Positions 46,438 through 57,110 of a DNA stretch of 64,000 nucleotides are shown piece after piece. The stretch lies in contig NZ_JAGHRA010000003.1 in assembly GCF_017744015.1 (NCBI RefSeq), positions 124,001 to 188,000 of the forward strand, written 5' to 3'. This DNA is from Paracoccus sp. R12_2. Its GTDB lineage: Bacteria > Pseudomonadota > Alphaproteobacteria > Rhodobacterales > Rhodobacteraceae. Position 1 is the stretch's first letter. The number at the start of each line of letters is the position of its first letter. Below the pieces are notes generated by a model. The model searched no databases. It was not told the origin of the DNA and saw only the letters and a program-made list of their open reading frames with translations. Position numbers and translations under genes: made by a program.

Positions 46438-47112
46438 TCAGGCAAGCCTTTCGTCAAGCCGGATCACCCGGTCCATCCGCGCGGCAAGATCGTGGTTATG
46501 CGTCGCGATCAGCGCCGACAGTCCGGTATCGCGCACCAGCCCCATCAGCACGCCGAAGACCCGGTCCGAGGTTTCGGGGTCCAGATTGCCGGTCGGCTCG
46601 TCCGCCAGCAGCAGGGCCGGGCTGTTGGCCAGCGCCCGGCAGAACGCCACCCGCTGCTGTTCGCCGCCCGACAGTTCCGCCGGGCGGTGATCGGCACGCG
46701 GGCCAAGCCCCACACGATCCAGCAAGTCGGCGGCCCGCAGCCGGGCCTGCCGTGCCGGAACCGCATTCGCCAGTTGCGGCAGAACGATATTCTCGGCCGC
46801 GGTGAATTCGGGCAGCAGGTGGTGGAACTGATAGACAAAGCCCAGCTCGCGGCGCCGCGCCTGGGTTCGCGCCTTGTCCCCCAGCCCGGTCATGTCCCGA
46901 CCGTTCAACACGACCCGCCCCGAATCCGGCGTGTCCAGAAGCCCCGCGATATGCAGCAGCGTGGATTTCCCCGCCCCCGAAGGCGCGACAAGCGCCACGA
47001 CCTCGCCGCGCGCCACGGTCAGGTCCAGCCCATGCAGCACCTCGACCGGCGCGGGGCCGTCCTTGCCATAGGTCTTGCCGACCGCTTCCAGACGCAGAAC
47101 CTCGTTACTCAT
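46438..47112 (-). CDS. lolD: Lipoprotein-releasing system ATP-binding protein LolD
   Basis: The protein has 224 residues. Walker A is [12 protein letters not shown], the signature [15 protein letters not shown], Walker [13 protein letters not shown] and the H-loop in [12 protein letters not shown]. It energises extraction of outer-membrane lipoproteins from the inner membrane. It overlaps the permease gene by 8 nt, in the order permease then ATPase. Confidence 0.93.
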   Translation of the reverse strand: MSNEVLRLEAVGKTYGKDGPAPVEVLHGLDLTVARGEVVALVAPSGAGKSTLLHIAGLLDTPDSGRVVLNGRDMTGLGDKARTQARRRELGFVYQFHHLLPEFTAAENIVLPQLANAVPARQARLRAADLLDRVGLGPRADHRPAELSGGEQQRVAFCRALANSPALLLADEPTGNLDPETSDRVFGVLMGLVRDTGLSALIATHNHDLAARMDRVIRLDERLA

Positions 47113-48406
47113 AGCGCAGCGCCTCGACCGGGTTCATGCGCGCGGCACGGCGCGCGGGAAAGATCGTCACGATGAAGGACAGCCCCAGCGACAGCGCCAC
47201 GGCCCGGAAGATGTCCCAGGCCCGCAGTTCCGCCGGCAGGCGATAGATGCCGCGCACCTCGGGTTGCCAGGCCCCGCCCCCTGTCAGCGCATTGATGCCC
47301 GCCATGATGTGATCCACGTTCAGCGCCAGCAGCACACCAAGGATCACCCCGGCGATGGTCCCGATGATGCCGGTGAACGCCCCGCACAGGAAGAACACGC
47401 GCAGCACCGCGCCCTGGGTCAGGCCCATCGTGCGCAGGATGCCGATATCGCGGCCCTTGTTCTTGACCAGCATGATCAGCCCCGAGGTGATGTTCATCGA
47501 CGCGATCAGCACCAGCACCGACAGGATCACGAACATCACGTCGTCTTCCATGTCCAGCGCGGACAGGAAGGAGCCCGAGGCGTCGCGCCAGCTCCAGACC
47601 TGGGCGCCCTCGCCCGCTGCGCGCAGCAGTGGCAGCGTCCAGTCATCGACATTTTCGGGATCGTCCACGAAGATCTCGATCTCGTCGGCGACGCCTTCGC
47701 GGTTGAAATAGCTTTGCGCCTCGGCCATCGGCATGTAGATGCGCGTGCGGTCGATGTCATAGCGACCGGCGCTGAAGACATAGACCACCTCGTAGGCGTT
47801 GACGCGCGGCGTCGTGCCAAAGGCGGTGCGCGCGCCCTCGGGGGCGATCAGCCTGACCTTGTCACCGATCCGAAGGTTCAGTTCGCGCGCGATCCCGGCG
47901 CCGATGGCGACGCCGTTGCCGAAATCCGCGATGTCGCCGGTGGCCGTGGAGGGATCAACGATCCGAGGCATTTTCTTTAGGTTTTCAACGGTTATCCCGT
48001 AAACTTCAGCGACGTTTGAACTGTCGTTGGCGGTCGCCATGACCTGCCCGCGGATGACCGGCGCGGTCCGTTCCACGCCGGGGATCTGCGCCAGGCTGGC
48101 CGCCATCTGATCGTAATCCGCGATCCGGCCCGGCACGACATAGACATCATCGGTGAATTCGTTCTCGACCCGCTGCGGCGCCATGTAGACGGTGGTATGC
48201 GCGTTGGCGCCCAGGATCGTGTCCACGAATTCGGCGCGGAAGCCCGCGCGCACCGACAGCGTCGCGATCAGCGCCATCACCCCCAGCGCGATCCCGATCA
48301 GGCTGATCCAGGTCATCACGCTGACCCCGCCCTCGGCCCGTCTTGCGCGCAGATAGCGCCAGGCGATCATGAATTCGTATCGAGAGAACGGCGCGGGGCT
48401 GGACAT
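47105..48406 (-). CDS. lolC: Lipoprotein-releasing system transmembrane protein LolC/LolE
   Basis: The protein has 433 residues. The MacB-like topology is one helix, a large periplasmic domain and three helices. [20 protein letters not shown]-like N-terminus (seen as [16 protein letters not shown]), [13 protein letters not shown] and the C-terminal [25 protein letters not shown] are typical. Alphaproteobacteria usually carry one LolC/E-type permease that works as a homodimer with LolD, as seen here. Confidence 0.92.
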   Translation of the reverse strand: MSSPAPFSRYEFMIAWRYLRARRAEGGVSVMTWISLIGIALGVMALIATLSVRAGFRAEFVDTILGANAHTTVYMAPQRVENEFTDDVYVVPGRIADYDQMAASLAQIPGVERTAPVIRGQVMATANDSSNVAEVYGITVENLKKMPRIVDPSTATGDIADFGNGVAIGAGIARELNLRIGDKVRLIAPEGARTAFGTTPRVNAYEVVYVFSAGRYDIDRTRIYMPMAEAQSYFNREGVADEIEIFVDDPENVDDWTLPLLRAAGEGAQVWSWRDASGSFLSALDMEDDVMFVILSVLVLIASMNITSGLIMLVKNKGRDIGILRTMGLTQGAVLRVFFLCGAFTGIIGTIAGVILGVLLALNVDHIMAGINALTGGGAWQPEVRGIYRLPAELRAWDIFRAVALSLGLSFIVTIFPARRAARMNPVEALRYE

Positions 48407-48531
48407 GCGTGAACCTTGCGAAAATCGCGCAGACCCTGACCCCGCGCGCCGGGAAGTTCAAGCCGACAATGGCGTGAGCGGCGCGTGCCCGCCCCCTTCC
48501 CTCGGCGCGCGCACGGCGCTAGAAACGGGGC

Positions 48532-49335
48532 ATGGATATTCTGGACAAGATCAAGGCCTACAAGCTGGACGAGATCGCCGCCGCCAAGGCCGCGCGCCCT
48601 CTGGCGGATATCGAGGCCGCCGCCCGCGCCGCATCCGCGCCGCGCGGCTTTGCCCGCGCGCTGGACGCCAAGGCCGAAACCGGTCCCGCGCTGATCGCCG
48701 AGATCAAGAAGGCAAGCCCGTCGAAGGGCCTGATCCGTCCGGATTTCGACCCGCCGTCGCTGGCCCGCGCCTATCAGCAGGGCGGCGCGGCCTGCCTGTC
48801 GGTTCTGACCGACGGCCCCAGCTTTCAGGGCGCGCCCGAGTTTCTTGGCGCCGCCCGCGAGGCTTGCGATCTGCCGGCGCTGCGCAAGGATTTCCTGTAT
48901 GACACCTATCAGGTCGCCGAAGCGCGCGCGTGGGGTGCCGATTGCATCCTGATCATCATGGCGTCGGTCGATGATACTCAGGCGGCCGAGCTTGAGGACG
49001 CGGCGCAGCACTGGGGCATGGACGCGCTGATCGAGGTTCACGACGCGGCCGAGCTGGACCGCGCGCTGCGCCTGAAATCGCCGATGATCGGCATAAACAA
49101 CCGAAATCTCAAGACGTTCGACGTCACTCTTGATGTCACGCGCGAGCTTGCGCCGCGCATTCCGGCCGATCGGCGGATCGTGTGCGAAAGCGGGCTGTTC
49201 AGCCCCGATGACCTGACAGCGATGATGCATGTCGGGGCGCGACGTTTCCTGATCGGCGAAAGCCTGATGCGGCAGACCGACGTGGCCGCCGCGACGCGCC
49301 GCATCCTTGAAATCGCCCCGGCGGGGGCAGCATGA
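48532..49335 (+). CDS. trpC: Indole-3-glycerol phosphate synthase
   Basis: The protein has 267 residues. [21 protein letters not shown] is the catalytic Lys motif, followed by [42 protein letters not shown] and [12 protein letters not shown]. It closes the indole ring in tryptophan synthesis. It heads trpC-moaC-moeA, joined by 4-nt overlaps, an arrangement familiar in Rhodobacteraceae. Confidence 0.96.
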   Translation: MDILDKIKAYKLDEIAAAKAARPLADIEAAARAASAPRGFARALDAKAETGPALIAEIKKASPSKGLIRPDFDPPSLARAYQQGGAACLSVLTDGPSFQGAPEFLGAAREACDLPALRKDFLYDTYQVAEARAWGADCILIIMASVDDTQAAELEDAAQHWGMDALIEVHDAAELDRALRLKSPMIGINNRNLKTFDVTLDVTRELAPRIPADRRIVCESGLFSPDDLTAMMHVGARRFLIGESLMRQTDVAAATRRILEIAPAGAA

Positions 49336-49805
49336 GCCTGACCCATTTCGACAGCGCCGGTCAGGCACATATGGTCGATGTCTCGACCAAGGACGTGACG
49401 ACGCGCGAGGCCACTGCTGAAGGCTGTGTCCTGATGACGGCAGAAACCCTTGCGCTGGCGCAAGGCGGCGCGGCCAAGGGCGATGTGCTGGGCGTGGCAC
49501 GGCTGGCGGGGATCATGGCAGCCAAGCGGACCTCGGACCTGATCCCGCTGTGCCATCCCCTGCCCCTGTCGCGCGTTGCACTGGACCTGACGCCGGATCA
49601 CGAACTGCCGGGAATTCGCGTGACCGCCACGGTGCGCACGACCGGGCGCACCGGCGTCGAGATGGAGGCCCTGACCGCCGTTTCGGTAGCCTGCCTGACG
49701 ATCTATGACATGTTGAAGGCGGCGCAGAAATCCATGCGTATCGACGCGATCCGGCTGGTTGCGAAAAGCGGCGGGAAATCGGGCGACTACAGGGCAGAGC
49801 CATGA
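49332..49805 (+). CDS. moaC: Cyclic pyranopterin monophosphate synthase MoaC
   Basis: The protein has 157 residues. [20 protein letters not shown], the [17 protein letters not shown] segment and [22 protein letters not shown] are the MoaC signatures, including the catalytic His and Lys regions. It converts the MoaA product to cyclic pyranopterin monophosphate in molybdenum cofactor synthesis. It overlaps trpC and moeA by 4 nt each. Confidence 0.97.
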   Translation: MSLTHFDSAGQAHMVDVSTKDVTTREATAEGCVLMTAETLALAQGGAAKGDVLGVARLAGIMAAKRTSDLIPLCHPLPLSRVALDLTPDHELPGIRVTATVRTTGRTGVEMEALTAVSVACLTIYDMLKAAQKSMRIDAIRLVAKSGGKSGDYRAEP

Positions 49806-50986
49806 TTACTGTCGTCGAGGCCCTTGCCCATGTGCTTGCGCTGGCCGGCGCGCCCCGGCCAGAGACGGTTCGCCTGGATCAGGCAGCGGGACGTGCGCTG
49901 CTGCTGCCTGCAACCGCAAGACTGACCCAGCCCCCCTTCGATTCCGCGGCGATGGACGGCTATGCGCTGCGATCCGAGGATCTGAACGGCGGGCTGACCG
50001 TCATCGGCGAGGCCGCGGCAGGGCATCCATGGTCGGGCAAGGCCGCGCCCGGCACCGCAATCCGCATCTTCACCGGTGCTCCGGTCCCTGCGGGTTATGA
50101 TCGGGTGATCATGCAGGAAAATGCCCGACGCGAGGGTGATCGCCTGACCGTGACCGAGCATGGCGAGGCCACTCATATCCGCCCGCGCGGCGGGGATTTC
50201 GCCACCGGCGACCAACTTGCCCCCGGACGGCGGCTGAACGCCGCCGATATCGGCCTGCTGGCCGCGATGAACGTGCCCGAGGTCACCGTCGCTCGCCGTC
50301 CTCGTGTCGCGATCCTTGCGGGCGGGGACGAACTGATCCGGCCGGGTCAGACGCCGAAGGACGGCCAGATCATCAGTTCCAACGATCTGGCCATCGCGGC
50401 ACAGGTGGCCGAGGCCGGTGGCATCTCGAAGATCCTGCCGATCGCCCGGGATACGCTGGAAAGCCTGCGCGACGGCTTTGCCGCCGCGTCCGACGCCGAC
50501 CTGATCGTGACCATCGGCGGCGCCTCGGTCGGCGATCACGATCTGATCGCCAAGGTCGCGTCCGAACTGGGGATGCAGCGCAGCTTCTACAAGATTGCCA
50601 TGCGTCCCGGCAAACCGCTGATGGCCGGGAAGATCGCCGACCTGCCAATGCTTGGCCTTCCGGGAAACCCCGTTTCGGCAATGGTTTGCGGAATACTGTT
50701 CATGCAACCCCTGATCCGCGCGATGCAAGGGCTTGGCGACGGCATCGCGCTGCGGCGCGCACGGCTGGACCGCGATCTTGCTCCCGAAGGGCCGCGCCAG
50801 CACTATCTTCGCGCCGGGCTGCGGGACGGCGACGACCTGCCGCTGATCCGGCCTTTCGCGGATCAGGATTCGGCGCGGCTGTCCCTGATGTCGCAGGCAG
50901 ACGTGTTGCTGGTGCGTCCTGCTGCGGACCCGGCACGCGCTGCGGGCGACATCGTGACCTACCTGCCGCTGCCACGTCAGGCTTAA
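49802..50986 (+). CDS. moeA: Molybdopterin molybdenumtransferase MoeA
   Basis: The protein has 394 residues. [47 protein letters not shown] and the [13 protein letters not shown] and [10 protein letters not shown] motifs identify MoeA. It inserts molybdate into adenylated molybdopterin. It follows moaC directly; the MOSC protein earlier in the window would use the same cofactor. Confidence 0.96.
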   Translation: MITVVEALAHVLALAGAPRPETVRLDQAAGRALLLPATARLTQPPFDSAAMDGYALRSEDLNGGLTVIGEAAAGHPWSGKAAPGTAIRIFTGAPVPAGYDRVIMQENARREGDRLTVTEHGEATHIRPRGGDFATGDQLAPGRRLNAADIGLLAAMNVPEVTVARRPRVAILAGGDELIRPGQTPKDGQIISSNDLAIAAQVAEAGGISKILPIARDTLESLRDGFAAASDADLIVTIGGASVGDHDLIAKVASELGMQRSFYKIAMRPGKPLMAGKIADLPMLGLPGNPVSAMVCGILFMQPLIRAMQGLGDGIALRRARLDRDLAPEGPRQHYLRAGLRDGDDLPLIRPFADQDSARLSLMSQADVLLVRPAADPARAAGDIVTYLPLPRQA

Positions 50987-51016
50987 CCGTTTCTTCACCC
51001 CGTTTTGTTCTGCTGA

Positions 51017-51056
51017 TTGACGCGATTCGCGATGCAGGCTAGAACATTAACGGAAC
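51017..51056 (+). promoter_or_regulatory. lexA promoter with SOS box
   Basis: TTGACG (51017-51022), 17 nt and TAGAAC (51040-51045) form the promoter. GAACATTAACGGAAC (51042-51056) is an exact alphaproteobacterial LexA box, GAAC-N7-GAAC (the reverse complement of GTTC-N7-GTTC), overlapping the -10. lexA is therefore autoregulated. Confidence 0.88.
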
Positions 51057-51075
51057 ATATGGTGAGGACAAACCA

Positions 51076-51807
51076 ATGCTGACCAAGAAGCAGATCCAGC
51101 TGCTTGAATTCATCCACAAGCGGATGGCGCGCGACGGCGTCCCCCCCTCGTTCGATGAGATGAAGGATGCGCTGGACCTGCGCTCGAAGTCCGGGATCCA
51201 TCGGTTGGTGACGGCTCTGGAGGAACGCGGCTTCATCCGCCGCCTGCCGCACCGTGCGCGGGCGCTGGAAATCGTTCGCCTGCCCGATGCGCTGTCCGGT
51301 CTTGCGGCGCCCGGTCCAAACCCAAAGGATTCCGAACATCATGGCACCGGGTTCCGTCCACGCGTGATCTCGAACGACCGTCCGGCGCGGCCGCGAGGCG
51401 CCGTCAGCATCGTCGACAGCCCGGCCGTTGAACTTCCGCTGATGGGCCGCATCGCGGCCGGCGTTCCGATCGAGGCGATTTCCGAGATTTCGCACCATAT
51501 CTCGGTGCCCGGCACGATGCTGTCCGGGCGCGATCATCACTATGCGCTGGAAGTCCGGGGCGATTCGATGATCGAGGCCGGGATCAATGACGGCGACGTC
51601 GTGGTGATCCGTGAACAGAGTACCGCAGACAACGGTGACATCATCGTCGCTTTGGTCGAAGGGCACGAGGCGACACTGAAAAGATATCGCCGCAAGGGTG
51701 CGATGATCGCGCTTGAGGCCGCCAATCCCGCCTATGAGACCCGCATCCTGCCCGAAGAAAGCGTGCGTATCCAGGGGCGGCTTGTCGGACTTATCCGCAG
51801 CTATTGA
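51076..51807 (+). CDS. lexA: SOS response repressor LexA
   Basis: The protein has 243 residues. The winged HTH is [17 protein letters not shown] through [16 protein letters not shown]. The self-cleavage site is Ala128-Gly129 ([10 protein letters not shown]). The catalytic Ser164 is in [10 protein letters not shown] and Lys202 in ATLKRYRR. The linker of about 55 residues between the domains makes it longer than E. coli LexA, usual for this class. RecA filaments trigger cleavage and induce SOS genes. Confidence 0.97.
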   Translation: MLTKKQIQLLEFIHKRMARDGVPPSFDEMKDALDLRSKSGIHRLVTALEERGFIRRLPHRARALEIVRLPDALSGLAAPGPNPKDSEHHGTGFRPRVISNDRPARPRGAVSIVDSPAVELPLMGRIAAGVPIEAISEISHHISVPGTMLSGRDHHYALEVRGDSMIEAGINDGDVVVIREQSTADNGDIIVALVEGHEATLKRYRRKGAMIALEAANPAYETRILPEESVRIQGRLVGLIRSY

Positions 51808-51816
51808 TCGGGTCGC

Positions 51817-51835
51817 GGCAGGCGGCCAGCCTGCC
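51817..51835 (+). terminator. Hairpin after lexA
   Basis: GGCAGGC-ggcca-GCCTGCC is a 7-bp stem starting 9 nt after the lexA stop codon. No T-run follows, so terminator function is uncertain. Confidence 0.4.
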
Positions 51836-52014
51836 CGGCGAACACTGCAATTGCCATTCATGTAAGACTGGTGCGCCGCCTGCGCGCCATGATCGGTCCG
51901 CAGTCAACTGCGGCGCAGGATCTTAAGCCGCTGACGACCGGGAAGGCGCAGTCTGAGATGGGAGGGCACCACGATCTGCCAAGATGCCATCGGGTCACGT
52001 TTCGCGACGTTGGA

Positions 52015-52956
52015 TCAGATATGGTCGAAGAATCCCGGACCGGCCTTGGCCAGCAATTCCTCTGCCAGATCATGCCCCATCGCCGGCCCGTCGGCGATTT
52101 CGCCATCGCGCCGGCCGCTGATCTCGATGGTCCCGTCCGGTAGCAGGATCTGGCCGCGCAACAGCAGCCTTCCGTCGATCAGTTCCGCCAGCGCGCCGAT
52201 CGGCGTTTCGCATGACCCGTCCAACCTGGCCAGGAACGCCCGTTCGGCGGCAATGCGCTGGCCGGTCTCGACATCATGGATCGGTCGCAGAAGCGCCGCC
52301 GTCATCATGTCATCGTCGCGACGCTCGATCCCGATGGCGCCTTGCGCCACGGCAGGCAGCATTTCGGCGGGATCGATGGCGCTGCGCGCCACATGCAGCA
52401 TGTCCAGCCGGCGCAATCCCGCCATGGCGAGGAAGGTCGCCACCGCCACGCCGTCCTGCAGCTTTTTCAACCGCGTCTGCACATTGCCGCGGAACTCGAC
52501 CAGTTTCAGATCGGGCCTGCGATGCGCCAGCTGCGCGCGCCGCCGCAGGCTGGACGAACCGACCACGGCGCCTTCAGGTATCTCGGCGATCGAGGCTACA
52601 TGCGGGCTGACGAAAGCGTCGCGTACATCCTCGCGCGGCAACAGGCAGTCGATCAGCAGGCCGTCCGGCTGGACCGTCGGCATGTCCTTCATCGAATGCA
52701 CGGCGATGTCGATCTCGCCCTGGGTCAGCGCCTCTTCGATTTCCTTGGTGAAAAGTCCCTTGCCGCCGATTTCCTTCAGGGGGCGGTCGGTCACGCGGTC
52801 GCCGGTGGTCTTGATGACCACCACCTCGAACGCCTCGGCAGGCAGGTCATGGGCAGCCATCAGCCGGGCACGCGTCTCGTGCGCCTGCGCCAGCGCCAGG
52901 ACCGAGCCGCGCGTGCCGATTTTCAGAGGACGGGTGGGATCGGGCATCTGTGTCAT
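52015..52956 (-). CDS. hemC: Hydroxymethylbilane synthase
   Basis: The protein has 313 residues from ATG 52956 (ATG 52947 possible). KIGTRGSVLALAQAHETRARL, TTGDRVTDRPLKEIGGKGLFTKEIEEAL and VHSMKDMPT are conserved, and the Cys in LDGSCETPIGA carries the dipyrromethane cofactor. It polymerises four porphobilinogens. It is divergent from hemE with 76 nt between the starts, so the two haem genes share a control region. Confidence 0.96.
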   Translation of the reverse strand: MTQMPDPTRPLKIGTRGSVLALAQAHETRARLMAAHDLPAEAFEVVVIKTTGDRVTDRPLKEIGGKGLFTKEIEEALTQGEIDIAVHSMKDMPTVQPDGLLIDCLLPREDVRDAFVSPHVASIAEIPEGAVVGSSSLRRRAQLAHRRPDLKLVEFRGNVQTRLKKLQDGVAVATFLAMAGLRRLDMLHVARSAIDPAEMLPAVAQGAIGIERRDDDMMTAALLRPIHDVETGQRIAAERAFLARLDGSCETPIGALAELIDGRLLLRGQILLPDGTIEISGRRDGEIADGPAMGHDLAEELLAKAGPGFFDHI

Positions 52957-53032
52957 GGCCCTGCCATAGCTGGCGGCCGCGTCCTTGACAACGCCTGCCG
53001 CCTCGCCTTCATGGGCCGGGCAAGGAGGCCCC

Positions 53033-54061
53033 ATGACGAAACTGCTGCTGCGTGCCCTGGCCGGAGAGACCCTGCCGACGCCCCCGATCTGGATGATGCG
53101 CCAGGCCGGACGCTATCTGCCCGAATACCGCGCCACTCGTGAGAAGGCCGGCGACTTCCTGTCGCTGTGCTACAATCCCGAGCTGGCCGCCGAGGTGACG
53201 TTGCAACCGATCCGGCGTTTCGGCTTTGATGCCGCCATCCTGTTCGCCGACATCCTGCTGGTTCCGCAGGCGCTGGGGGCGGATCTGTGGTTCGTCAAGG
53301 GCGAGGGTCCGCGCCTGTCCACCATCACCGATGCGGCCGGGGTCTCGGAACTGAGACCCGCCGAGGACGTGCACGAGACGCTGTCGCCAATCTACGAAAC
53401 GGTGCGGATCCTGTCGCGCGAACTGCCCGCAGATGTGCCGCTGATAGGTTTCGCCGGCGCCCCCTGGACGGTCGCGACCTACATGATCGCCGGCCGCGGC
53501 ACGCCCGATCAGGGCCCCGCGCATCAGTTCAAATCGGCCGACCGTGCAGCATTTTCCGCGCTGATCGACCGCATCACCGAAGCGACGATCCTGTATCTGT
53601 CCGCCCAGATCGATGCGGGCGCCGAGGCCGTGAAGCTGTTCGACAGTTGGGCCGGCAGCCTGGTCGGGCGCGATTTCGATGACTTCTCGGTGGCCCCGGC
53701 CCGCAAGATCATCGCGACGCTGAAGGCGCGCCATCCTGGCATCCCGATCATCGCGTTCCCGCGAGAGGCGGGCGAACGCTATGTCGGCTTTGCGCAGGCG
53801 ACGGGGGCAGACTGCGTGGCGCTGGACAATTCGGTCGGCGCGGAATGGGCGGCCAAGAACGTGCAGACCCAAGGCTGCGTGCAGGGAAATCTTGATCCGC
53901 GCCACATGGTCACCGGCGGACCCGATCTGGTTTCCGAGGCGCAACGCATCACCCGCGCCCTGCGCGGCGGACCGCATGTCTTCAACCTGGGCCACGGCAT
54001 CACGCCCGACGCCGATCCCGACAACGTCGCGCGAATGATCGAGGCTGTCCGGACAGCATGA
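53033..54061 (+). CDS. hemE: Uroporphyrinogen decarboxylase
   Basis: The protein has 342 residues with AAGGAGG at 53022-53028. [54 protein letters not shown] and FDSWAGSL are HemE signatures, and [15 protein letters not shown] closes the protein. It decarboxylates the four acetates of uroporphyrinogen III to give coproporphyrinogen III, the substrate of HemF encoded 0.9 kb away. Confidence 0.97.
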   Translation: MTKLLLRALAGETLPTPPIWMMRQAGRYLPEYRATREKAGDFLSLCYNPELAAEVTLQPIRRFGFDAAILFADILLVPQALGADLWFVKGEGPRLSTITDAAGVSELRPAEDVHETLSPIYETVRILSRELPADVPLIGFAGAPWTVATYMIAGRGTPDQGPAHQFKSADRAAFSALIDRITEATILYLSAQIDAGAEAVKLFDSWAGSLVGRDFDDFSVAPARKIIATLKARHPGIPIIAFPREAGERYVGFAQATGADCVALDNSVGAEWAAKNVQTQGCVQGNLDPRHMVTGGPDLVSEAQRITRALRGGPHVFNLGHGITPDADPDNVARMIEAVRTA

Positions 54062-54936
54062 TCTGGGTCGCCGCCACCCTGATCGCTGCGGTGGCGCAGA
54101 CCGCGCGAAACGCCGCGCAGGCCGGTCTGACCGCGCGGATCGGCACGATCGGCGCGACCTCGGTCCGGTTCATCTTCGGGCTGCCCTTCGCGGCGCTGGC
54201 CTTGCTGTGCCTGTCGGTCCTTGCCGATCTGCCGCCGATCGGCCCCCGCACGCTTGCCTTCACGGCGCTTGGCGCAGCCGCGCAGATTGCCGCCACGGCA
54301 TTCATGCTGCTGACCATGCGCGGCCAAAGCTTTGGCATCGCCACCGCCCTGATGAAGACCGAACCCGTGACCCTGGCCATCATTGGCGCGGTCGTGCTGG
54401 CCGAGCCGCTTGGCCCGGCACGAATGACCGCCATCGCGATGGCGACGCTGGGGGTGGTTCTTGGCAGTGGCGCCAGATGGTCTCGCGCGGGGCTGGGCCC
54501 GGTCCTGACCGGGCTGGTGGCGGGCGCGCTGTTCGGCCTGTCGGCGGTCGGTTTCCGCGGCGCGCTGCTGTCGCTGCCGCCCGGCGGCTATGTCGTGCAC
54601 GCGCTGACGATCCTGGTCCTGACACTGGCTCTGCAATCGGCGGCGATGCTGATTTGGCTGGTCATGGCTGACCGTGCCGCGTTGCACGGCATCGTCGCGG
54701 AATGGCGGGTATCGCTGTCGGCAGGGGCGCTTGGCGCCTTCGCGTCGCTGTTCTGGTTCATCGGTTTCGCGCTGACGCCGGCGGCGAATGTGCGGACGCT
54801 GGCGCTGGTCGAGGTGGTGTTCGCGCAGATCGTCTCGGGTCGGGTGTTCCGTGAACGGACCTCGAAGCGGCAACTGGCGGGCATGGCATTGATCGTGGCC
54901 GGGGTCGGGTTGCTGCTGGCGGTCGCCACGACCTGA
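54058..54936 (+). CDS. DMT/EamA-family permease
   Basis: The protein has 292 residues and about ten transmembrane helices in two EamA repeats. [22 protein letters not shown] ends the first repeat and [19 protein letters not shown] the second. It overlaps hemE by 4 nt (ATGA). EamA permeases export or import small metabolites; the substrate is unknown, but coupling to hemE makes a link to porphyrin metabolism worth considering. Confidence 0.87.
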   Translation: MIWVAATLIAAVAQTARNAAQAGLTARIGTIGATSVRFIFGLPFAALALLCLSVLADLPPIGPRTLAFTALGAAAQIAATAFMLLTMRGQSFGIATALMKTEPVTLAIIGAVVLAEPLGPARMTAIAMATLGVVLGSGARWSRAGLGPVLTGLVAGALFGLSAVGFRGALLSLPPGGYVVHALTILVLTLALQSAAMLIWLVMADRAALHGIVAEWRVSLSAGALGAFASLFWFIGFALTPAANVRTLALVEVVFAQIVSGRVFRERTSKRQLAGMALIVAGVGLLLAVATT

Positions 54937-54954
54937 TCCCGTCTCACGCGCGCA

Positions 54955-55809
54955 TCAGGTCCATTTCGCCAGCGGGGGCAGGCTCATCAGGACCGCATCC
55001 GGATTGTGCCCCGTTTCAAGCCCGAACCGGGTTCCGCGGTCATAGACAAGGTTGTATTCGGCATACAGTCCGCGATGCACAAGCTGCGTCTCGCGGTCGG
55101 CGTCGTCCCATGGCTGCGACATGCGTGCCTCGGCCAGCGGCAGGAAGGCCGGCAGGAATGCGGCGCCAACGTCGCGTGTGAAGGCGAAATCCGCCTGCCA
55201 GTCGCCGCTGTTCAGATCGTCATAGAAGATCCCGCCGACGCCACGGGCGCGGCCGCGATGCGGGATGAAAAAATACTCGTCGGCCCATGCCTTGAAGCGA
55301 TCATAGTATTCGCTGCCATACGGCGCGCAGGCATCGCGAAGCGTCTGGTGGAAATGGGCCGTATCCTCGGGGTATTCGATGCAGGGGTTAAGGTCCGATC
55401 CGCCGCCGAACCACCAGGCGCCGGGGGTCCAGAACATCCGGGTATTCATGTGCACGGCTGGGGCGTGCGGGTTCTGCATATGCGCCACGAGACTGATCCC
55501 CGAGGCCCAGAAGCGCGGATCCGTGTCCATGCCCGGCACACCGCGCGCGGCCATCGCCGCCTGGGCCTTGGGGGCCAGCGTGCCATGGACCTCGGACCAG
55601 TTGACACCGACCTTCTCGAAGACCCGGCCGCCGCGCATCACCGACATCAGCCCGCCACCGCCATCCTCGCCGCGCTGCGTCGGCGTGACGACGAAACGGC
55701 CGGGCATGCTGGTTCCCGGACCGCGATCCTCCAGCGCCTCGAAGGCCAGCACGATCCGATCGCGAAGTTCCCGAAACCAGCTTGCGGCGTGGCGGCGTTG
55801 GTCCAGCAT
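54955..55809 (-). CDS. hemF: Oxygen-dependent coproporphyrinogen III oxidase
   Basis: The protein has 284 residues. RGEDGGGGLMSVMRGG, VFEKVGVNWSEVHG, PAVHMNTRMFWT, WWFGGGSDLNPCIEYPEDTAHFH and the C-terminal RGLYAEYNLVYDRGTRFGLETG are HemF signatures. It oxidatively decarboxylates coproporphyrinogen III using O2, which indicates aerobic haem synthesis. It is convergent with the DMT permease gene. Confidence 0.97.
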   Translation of the reverse strand: MLDQRRHAASWFRELRDRIVLAFEALEDRGPGTSMPGRFVVTPTQRGEDGGGGLMSVMRGGRVFEKVGVNWSEVHGTLAPKAQAAMAARGVPGMDTDPRFWASGISLVAHMQNPHAPAVHMNTRMFWTPGAWWFGGGSDLNPCIEYPEDTAHFHQTLRDACAPYGSEYYDRFKAWADEYFFIPHRGRARGVGGIFYDDLNSGDWQADFAFTRDVGAAFLPAFLPLAEARMSQPWDDADRETQLVHRGLYAEYNLVYDRGTRFGLETGHNPDAVLMSLPPLAKWT

Positions 55810-55883
55810 TCAAACCTCATCGTGAGTTGCCAAGCGGGCCGCCCGGCAGATAGCATCCGCTGACACGCTTAATGAGACAGGCC

Positions 55884-56300
55884 ATGCCCCGCAACACCAC
55901 CCTTGCCGTGATCGTCCTGCCGCTGGTCCTTGCCGCCTGCGGCACACCGCAGGATCGCTGCATCAGCCGCCATACCGGCGAATACCGCACCGTCAGCCGC
56001 CTGCTGGCCGAGGTCGAGGGCAATCTGTCGCGCGGCTATGCGTGGGAGGAACGCCAAGTCGTCCGCGACCGTCTGACCCAATGCCGCGACGTGTATCGCG
56101 ACAAGGACGGGAACGCGCAGGTCAGCTATACACCCTGCTGGCGGGATTATGTCGATACAGAACGCTATCGCGTGCCGATCGATCCGGCGGCCGAACAGCG
56201 CAAGCGTGACGGCCTGGCGGCACGCAAGGCCGCGCTGAGCGATCGGGCCGCCGCCTATGTCCGCGCCTGCAAGGTGGCCTTCCCCGAGGATGGGCAATAG
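55884..56300 (+). CDS. Small lipoprotein of unknown function
   Basis: The protein has 138 residues from ATG 55884 (142 from ATG 55872). A hydrophobic signal ends with lipobox LAAC. The mature part is Arg-rich and contains four further cysteines (DRCISRH, TQCRDV, TPCWRDY, RACKVA), possibly two disulfides. I do not recognise the family. Confidence 0.7.
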   Translation: MPRNTTLAVIVLPLVLAACGTPQDRCISRHTGEYRTVSRLLAEVEGNLSRGYAWEERQVVRDRLTQCRDVYRDKDGNAQVSYTPCWRDYVDTERYRVPIDPAAEQRKRDGLAARKAALSDRAAAYVRACKVAFPEDGQ

Positions 56301-56303
56301 CGG

Positions 56304-57110
56304 CTACAGATCCTGCGCCGTGACCGGGTCGGCAAGGCTGCGCCCGCCATCGACCGTGACGATCTGCCCGGTGATGAAGCGCGCGCCTTCGCTGGCCAGA
56401 TAATGCACCGTGTCGGCCAGTTCGTCAGCCGACGCGATGCGGCCCAGGGGCGTGCCGTCGATGATCTGCTGACGCATATCGGCGTCCTCCTTCAGCGCAC
56501 ATTTCAGTTCGTGCGACATGATGCTGCTGAAACGCACTCCGTTCACCCGGATCCGGTGCGGCGCCAGCGCCAGCGCCAGCCCGCGCGTCGCCTGTTCCTG
56601 CGCCGCGCATGCAATGGAATAGCCCAGCATCGCGGGCACCGGGCGCGACGCCGCCAGCGTCGAGACATTCACGATCGATCCGGCCTGCACGATATCGGGC
56701 TGGCCTTCGCTTTGCTTGATCATCCGCTTGGCGACCATCTGCGACAGCCGCAGCCCGGCGATCATGTTCTGGCGCAGCATTTCTTCCAGAATTCCGGGAT
56801 CGGTGTCCAGCGGGTCCGATCCCTTCACGAAACGATGCGCGTTCACAAGGATATCGACACGATCATAGGCATCCAGCGTCGCCGACAGCAGGTTGGCCAT
56901 GACCAGTTTTTCACAGATGTCGCCGGGAAAATCCAGAACTTGCGGATTGTCCTTGCCATGGTCCGACACCACCCGGTCCAGACCTTCCTCGTCGGCATCG
57001 GTGAAGACGACATTCGCGCCGCGTTCGACAAGGTTCTGGGCGACGGCAAGGCCGATGCCCCGGGCCGCGCCGGTGACGATGGCGGTCTTGCCCTGAATGG
57101 ACAGGCTCAT
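56304..57110 (-). CDS. SDR-family protein with degenerate catalytic motifs
   Basis: The protein has 268 residues from ATG 57110. The cofactor motif VTGAARGIGLAV is intact. Three other SDR motifs are altered. NNAG is replaced by VNAHR. The catalytic Ser position, 13 residues before Tyr, is Thr. The YxxxK motif reads YSIAC, with Cys for Lys. The C-terminal IRVNGVRFSS is otherwise typical. It overlaps the RsmC-like gene by 4 nt (ATGA). It may have lost dehydrogenase activity and act by binding nucleotide or RNA modification partners. Confidence 0.8.
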   Translation of the reverse strand: MSLSIQGKTAIVTGAARGIGLAVAQNLVERGANVVFTDADEEGLDRVVSDHGKDNPQVLDFPGDICEKLVMANLLSATLDAYDRVDILVNAHRFVKGSDPLDTDPGILEEMLRQNMIAGLRLSQMVAKRMIKQSEGQPDIVQAGSIVNVSTLAASRPVPAMLGYSIACAAQEQATRGLALALAPHRIRVNGVRFSSIMSHELKCALKEDADMRQQIIDGTPLGRIASADELADTVHYLASEGARFITGQIVTVDGGRSLADPVTAQDL

